A program made the translations under genes and the position numbers. The notes under the pieces were generated by a model. The model did no database searches. It saw only the letters and a program-made list of their open reading frames with translations, and was not told the origin of the DNA. DNA of 64,000 bases, taken from NCBI RefSeq assembly GCF_021325795.1, contig NZ_JAHPZX010000001.1:124001-188000 (forward strand), written 5' to 3'. Below are positions 60,839 through 64,000 of this stretch, one piece after another (the first letter of the stretch is position 1; each line of letters starts with the position of its first letter). The stretch comes from Bordetella sp. LUAb4. GTDB taxonomy: Bacteria > Pseudomonadota > Gammaproteobacteria > Burkholderiales > Burkholderiaceae_B.

Positions 60839-61081
60839 TCAGGGAGCGCAGGAGCGCTGCTTGTCGGAGGCAGGGACGGCGCAGTCGCAGGCGTCTCCCG
60901 GCGACGTCACGGGCGCGGAAGGCGGCGTCACGATCGGTACCTCCGCAGGTACCTCGGTCGGAGCGTCATCCGAGTCATCCGAGCCACCGGAGTCGAAGCA
61001 GCCGCCCAGCAACAGTGCCAGGGCAGCCGCGCTCACGGCCAGGCAGACGCGGCGCGGCAGGAAGGCGTACGGAATCATCAT
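60839..61081 (-). CDS. Small lipoprotein with duplicated lipobox module (80 residues)
   Basis: An 80-residue lipoprotein. The signal region (RRVCLAVSAAALALLLGGC) ends in the lipobox LLGGC, followed by an Asp/Ser linker (FDSGGSDDSDDAP), a Glu/Val/Pro-rich part and a Cys-rich end (GDACDCAVPASDKQRSCAP). The lipobox and linker resemble those of the larger lipoprotein at 61089-63329. A strong GAGGAGG site overlaps the stop of that gene. I recognise no family. It may bridge the large lipoprotein and the phospholipase in the same operon (inference). Confidence 0.7.
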   Translation of the reverse strand: MMIPYAFLPRRVCLAVSAAALALLLGGCFDSGGSDDSDDAPTEVPAEVPIVTPPSAPVTSPGDACDCAVPASDKQRSCAP

Positions 61082-61088
61082 CGCCTCC

Positions 61089-63329
61089 TCAGTGGGCCAA
61101 CGCGGTCGACAGCGGCATCTGCGACTGATAGATCGACGCCACTTCAGCGGGGGACAACAACCGGTTCCAGAACGCCAGCTCGGTGAATGCCGCGTCGTAG
61201 TCGCGCGACGGTGTGGCCGTGGTGGTGCCGCCCGTGGTGACATTCCACTTCGGCCGGTTGGCGTCCGTCTGGTTGAAGTAATACTGGCCGCTGCCGTCGG
61301 TCCCCAGGCCCCAGGACGCATAGCCGTTCTTGCCGCTGATGGGAACGGCGTTGGTGCCCGTGTACACCTTGGTCATGTCCACGGACGCACCGTTCAAGGT
61401 GCCGGTGCGCAAACCCAGGATCGGATCGTAGACATACCAGTTGGCCACTTTGCCCACGCCATCGAAGGTCACGGCCGCGTAGACCCACTGGTTATTGGAA
61501 ACGGCGGCGGAAGAGTCGACGCGGTTGGTGTTGTCCGCGAAGTTCACGCGCAGCGTGCAGCCCGTGCCGGCCGCGACGCCATAGATGGCCATGGCAAACC
61601 CCGGGTTGGCGCCCGACTTGAAGTTCTTGTTGCCTATCAGCGGATAGTCGCCGCCGACGATGCAGGAATCGCGGGGGATCTTGGTCCAGAAGCCCACGGA
61701 AAACACCGGCGCCGTGGCATTGGTGGGGTCCAGCGCCTGCCCGTTGAACGTGAGTCCGTATCCTTCCTGGTTGCTGGCGTTGGTGTACTTCAGGTTGACC
61801 TGTACGCCGTGGCTGTCGGCACCGAAAGGCCCATCGACGATAACGCCAGTCGCTGGATCGAGATCGCTGGCAAAGGGACCCAGGATGGAGCTGCCCTTTG
61901 CATCCACCGGCGGCAGCGTATTGCTGAAGGGGTAGTAGACGAACAAGCCATTGGCCACGGACGGCAGGATCGGCGCGTACGACAGCGGTGCCGACTTGAT
62001 CGCGCGTATGCCTCCGCCGGTGCCGGCTTGCACCACATAGTCCGCCGTGTGAGTTCCGCCCTGGGGATACAGGCTGATGATGTGATCACGCAGCCCGTTG
62101 TCGACATAGCGAGCCGTGCCCGCGGGCAGCGTGGCGACGACATCGCCGTCCCGCAGCACGCTGATCGCGCCAGTCTCGGGCGCGGTCCAGGTCAAGGTGG
62201 CATTGGCGGCAGGCTGATTGAAGTTGCTGGTGCTCAGGGCCACGTTCAACTGCGACACGGCCGCATCGCCGATCAACTGGCTGCCGTACAGGGTGTAGGC
62301 GGTGGCCGCGGGAATGGCGTTGAAGTACGCCAGCACGGTGGGGGTGACGTCGGCGATGCTGGGATAGGCATACAAGGCGCTGAGCGTGGCCGGTGGCACG
62401 GCGTTGACGCCGGCGGCATTGTTCAGGCCCTGGTTCAGCGCGACGAAAGTGGTGGACTCCGGCAGCAGAGGCAGCCCGTCGGCGCTGCCCGTGACGCTGA
62501 GTCCATAGGCAGACGTCAACACCACCAGCCATTTATCGCCGGGCTTCTTGGCGGTTTCCGCCAGCAGCTTGCCCAGCGCATCGTCCAGCTTCTTGACCGC
62601 GTTCGCATACGACGGCGAGGCCGTGCCATAGTTCAACGCCACGTCCGTGGCGGCGTGATACTGCGCCACTACGGTGGTGTAGGCGCCATCGATCAGCCCC
62701 AAGGTCTGCTCGGTCACGCAGTCGTCGGCGGCGGCGGTGTTGGAGCAATCATGCAGCGTATCCAGCGCGCTGCTGTCGTGTTGGCTGGCCAGCAGGCTGG
62801 CAATGTTCGGTGAAGCGACGGCCGCCCCATTCAACCCCGCACCCTTGGCCTTGAGCACTTCGAACACACTGCCGCCCTGGATGGCCAGACCGGCGGCGTC
62901 GGACGTTACCCGGTGCAGATTGGCCCACTTGCCGGAAAGCAGCGTGGCCCAGCCGGGGGTATGCAGATTGGCTTGCTGCGTCTGCCCGCCGGGCGTGCCG
63001 CCGCTATACGCCACCGAAACTTTCAACTTGGCGAGGTTGGGCAGCGTGTTGCTGGCCAGTCCCGCCTGTATCGCGCCATACGTAACGCCGTCCATGCCGA
63101 TGATGAGTGCGCGGCTGGCGCCAGCAGCCGGCGGCGTATCCGTCGGGGGGGCGCTATCCGCGGGAGGCGTATCCGGCGGCGTCGAGGCATCGCTGGAATC
63201 CGACGAGCCCGAGCCGTCGAAGCAACCGCCCAGGGCGATCGCCAAGGCCAGGGAACAGGCGAATGCCCGTCCCAATCGGCCGCGACGGGCCGTTTGTTTT
63301 TCTTGCAGTTCTTGGATGAGGGGTTTCAT
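61089..63329 (-). CDS. LamG lipoprotein with a degenerate alkaline-phosphatase-type domain
   Basis: A 746-residue lipoprotein. The lipobox is in ALAIALGGCFDG, followed by an Asp/Ser/Thr/Pro linker to about residue 70. An alkaline-phosphatase/phosphodiesterase-like domain follows (about 72-350): the first metal motif IIGMDGVTYGAI and the nucleophile region LHTPGWATLLSGKWAN are present, but the second metal motif, usually TSDHG, reads LTSAYGLS and the last His region is lost. A short beta domain (ISVLRDGDVVATLPAG) and a C-terminal LamG/concanavalin-like domain (about 510-740, VFSVGFWTKIP, QWVYAAVTFDGVGKVANWYV) complete it. First gene of the phosphoesterase operon. Confidence 0.8.
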   Translation of the reverse strand: MKPLIQELQEKQTARRGRLGRAFACSLALAIALGGCFDGSGSSDSSDASTPPDTPPADSAPPTDTPPAAGASRALIIGMDGVTYGAIQAGLASNTLPNLAKLKVSVAYSGGTPGGQTQQANLHTPGWATLLSGKWANLHRVTSDAAGLAIQGGSVFEVLKAKGAGLNGAAVASPNIASLLASQHDSSALDTLHDCSNTAAADDCVTEQTLGLIDGAYTTVVAQYHAATDVALNYGTASPSYANAVKKLDDALGKLLAETAKKPGDKWLVVLTSAYGLSVTGSADGLPLLPESTTFVALNQGLNNAAGVNAVPPATLSALYAYPSIADVTPTVLAYFNAIPAATAYTLYGSQLIGDAAVSQLNVALSTSNFNQPAANATLTWTAPETGAISVLRDGDVVATLPAGTARYVDNGLRDHIISLYPQGGTHTADYVVQAGTGGGIRAIKSAPLSYAPILPSVANGLFVYYPFSNTLPPVDAKGSSILGPFASDLDPATGVIVDGPFGADSHGVQVNLKYTNASNQEGYGLTFNGQALDPTNATAPVFSVGFWTKIPRDSCIVGGDYPLIGNKNFKSGANPGFAMAIYGVAAGTGCTLRVNFADNTNRVDSSAAVSNNQWVYAAVTFDGVGKVANWYVYDPILGLRTGTLNGASVDMTKVYTGTNAVPISGKNGYASWGLGTDGSGQYYFNQTDANRPKWNVTTGGTTTATPSRDYDAAFTELAFWNRLLSPAEVASIYQSQMPLSTALAH

Positions 63330-63369
63330 GCGGCCGTCTGCCAGTCCGAGGTGGGGAATGTGCAGCGAC

Positions 63370-63401
63370 TTTAAAGATCGTCAAGGACACGCTAATGACG
63401 A
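63370..63401 (-). promoter_or_regulatory. Candidate Pho box and -10 region of the phosphoesterase operon
   Basis: Read on the minus strand, TCGTCAT-N4-GTGTCCT (63401 down to 63384) is a 10-of-14 match to two PhoB half-sites, with the 11-bp period of a Pho box. A TTTAAA element follows eight bases later (63375-63370), where the -10 box of a Pho promoter would be. The operon encodes a phospholipase C, a typical Pho-regulon product. Confidence 0.45.
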
Positions 63402-63581
63402 AAGCCCCGGTGTTTTCAATTGTCTCCGTCGGTTTTTTCGTCAGATGCGTTTTGTGCGAGATGCTTTTTTTGCCCGGGTCCTCCTGCCGCACGCGCTTTG
63501 TGGGAGTAGCGTTTGCCCCGGTCTTCCTGCTACATCTCGCCGCGCCGGTGTTCGCCGCCGCCGTCTTGGGCGCAAAAGCAA

Positions 63582-63605
63582 AGGGCCTTCCTCATGGAAG
63601 GCCCT
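63582..63605 (-). terminator. Terminator after the MotB-type gene
   Basis: AGGGCCTTCC and GGAAGGCCCT form a perfect ten-pair stem with a TCAT loop; on the minus strand a TTGCTTTTG tail follows. Confidence 0.8.
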
Positions 63606-63698
63606 GCATCCGTGCATCCCCGCATGATCAACCTCGGGCTGATCACCCCCAGGCCGCGCCACCCAGCCCCGCTCACGCAGTTGGGCACCGCGCCGCGC

Positions 63699-64000
63699 CT
63701 ACTGTTCCGTCGGCGCCTTCGGATCGATACGCATGATCAACTCCACTCGCCGATTCGCCGCCCGGCCGGCCGAGCTATCGTTCGATTCCAGGGGCATGGT
63801 GTCCGCATACCCGATGGCGCGCAAGCGCATCGGATCGACGCCGTCACGTACCAGCTCGCGCAGTACCGACGTGGCGCGACTGGTCGACAGATCCCAATTC
63901 GACGCGAACTGACGGGTCAGGATGGGCACGTTGTCGCTATGCCCTTCCACCGACAGCGGATACTTGCTGTGGTTGATGACATCGGCCAGCTTCTTGATCA
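63699..64000 (-). CDS. MotB/OmpA-family peptidoglycan-binding protein, C-terminal fragment
   Basis: Only the last 100 residues are visible; the frame runs through the right edge. They form an OmpA-type peptidoglycan-binding domain: VEGHSDNVPILTRQFASNWD, then LSTSRATSVLRELVRDGVDP, GYADTMPLESNDS and RAANRRVELIMRI. The S-N-W-x-LS-x-x-RA and D-x-x-P patterns are those of flagellar stator MotB/MotD and related proteins. The N-terminal membrane plug that would decide between MotB and other members is outside the window. Confidence 0.85.
   Translation of the reverse strand, partial: IKKLADVINHSKYPLSVEGHSDNVPILTRQFASNWDLSTSRATSVLRELVRDGVDPMRLRAIGYADTMPLESNDSSAGRAANRRVELIMRIDPKAPTEQ

Larger units (their letters stand above)
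63330..63698. other. Intergenic region between phosphoesterase operon and MotB-type gene
   Basis: No gene is visible in these 369 bases. They carry the Pho-box-like promoter of the phosphoesterase operon near 63370-63401 and a terminator for the right-hand gene at 63582-63605. Between them I see nothing convincing. Confidence 0.5.

Noticed and set aside
59599-61128. 509-codon plus-strand frame opposite the phospholipase gene
   Set aside because: It is antisense to a gene with clear catalytic motifs and a Tat signal; the translation is basic and low in complexity.

Overview
The window is GC-rich, gene-dense and looks like a chromosomal segment of a beta-proteobacterium of the Burkholderiales, most likely Alcaligenaceae (Bordetella/Achromobacter-like). 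The basis is the gene mix: three orphan Bug-type solute receptors, a large two-partner-secretion adhesin, a FecI/FecR/TonB-receptor iron unit, and many IclR/GntR/LysR/AraC regulators beside small catabolic operons. No transposase, integrase, CRISPR array or rRNA was seen. One tRNA-Pro is present.

Layout. 0-12.4 kb: the end of a VWA protein, a GlxA-like AraC regulator divergent from an SDR, a secreted hydrolase, an OmpR-type response regulator with its kinase, a complete iron surface-signalling unit (sigma factor, FecR, TonB receptor) behind a Fur-box-like site, a zinc alcohol dehydrogenase, an unrecognised pair of small coupled genes, and a periplasmic thioredoxin-like protein. 12.4-29.9 kb: one minus-strand operon with a TpsB translocator, a 4940-residue TpsA adhesin and a SapC-family gene. 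30.2-39.6 kb: an epoxide-hydrolase-like enzyme, then a GntR regulator heading a Rieske dioxygenase operon (alpha, beta, Bug receptor, ferredoxin reductase, ferredoxin, 2-hydroxyacid dehydrogenase), closed by a second, closely related Bug gene on the other strand.

39.8-45.1 kb: a YidB-like/DUF3597 pair, an ArsP-like permease, a small unknown gene, and a two-gene Septu-like anti-phage module (PtuA-like ATPase and PtuB-like HNH nuclease). 45.2-49.9 kb: a stress block (DUF892 ferritin-like protein, zinc dehydrogenase, disordered 91-residue protein, YihY/BrkB membrane protein, DUF4142 protein, YqhA membrane protein). 50.1-58.6 kb: tRNA-Pro(UGG), a DUF4892 protein, an IclR regulator divergent from a six-gene catabolic operon (TauD-like dioxygenase, HpcH-like aldolase, Bug receptor, PEP-mutase/isocitrate-lyase-type lyase, aconitase-type large and small subunits), and a LysR regulator. 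A 22-bp copy of the tRNA anticodon arm lies in the LysR C-terminal codons, 7.5 kb from the tRNA. 58.6-63.3 kb: an exported phosphoesterase operon (LamG lipoprotein with a degenerate alkaline-phosphatase-type domain, small lipoprotein, Tat-exported phospholipase C) with a Pho-box-like promoter. The right edge cuts a MotB/OmpA-type gene.

Points most worth a second look: the tRNA-Pro repeat bracketing a catabolic cluster, the Septu-like pair with a lysine-rich ATPase tail, the apparently inactivated phosphodiesterase beside an intact phospholipase, the adhesin-SapC operon, and the translationally coupled small genes near 11.1-11.5 kb.
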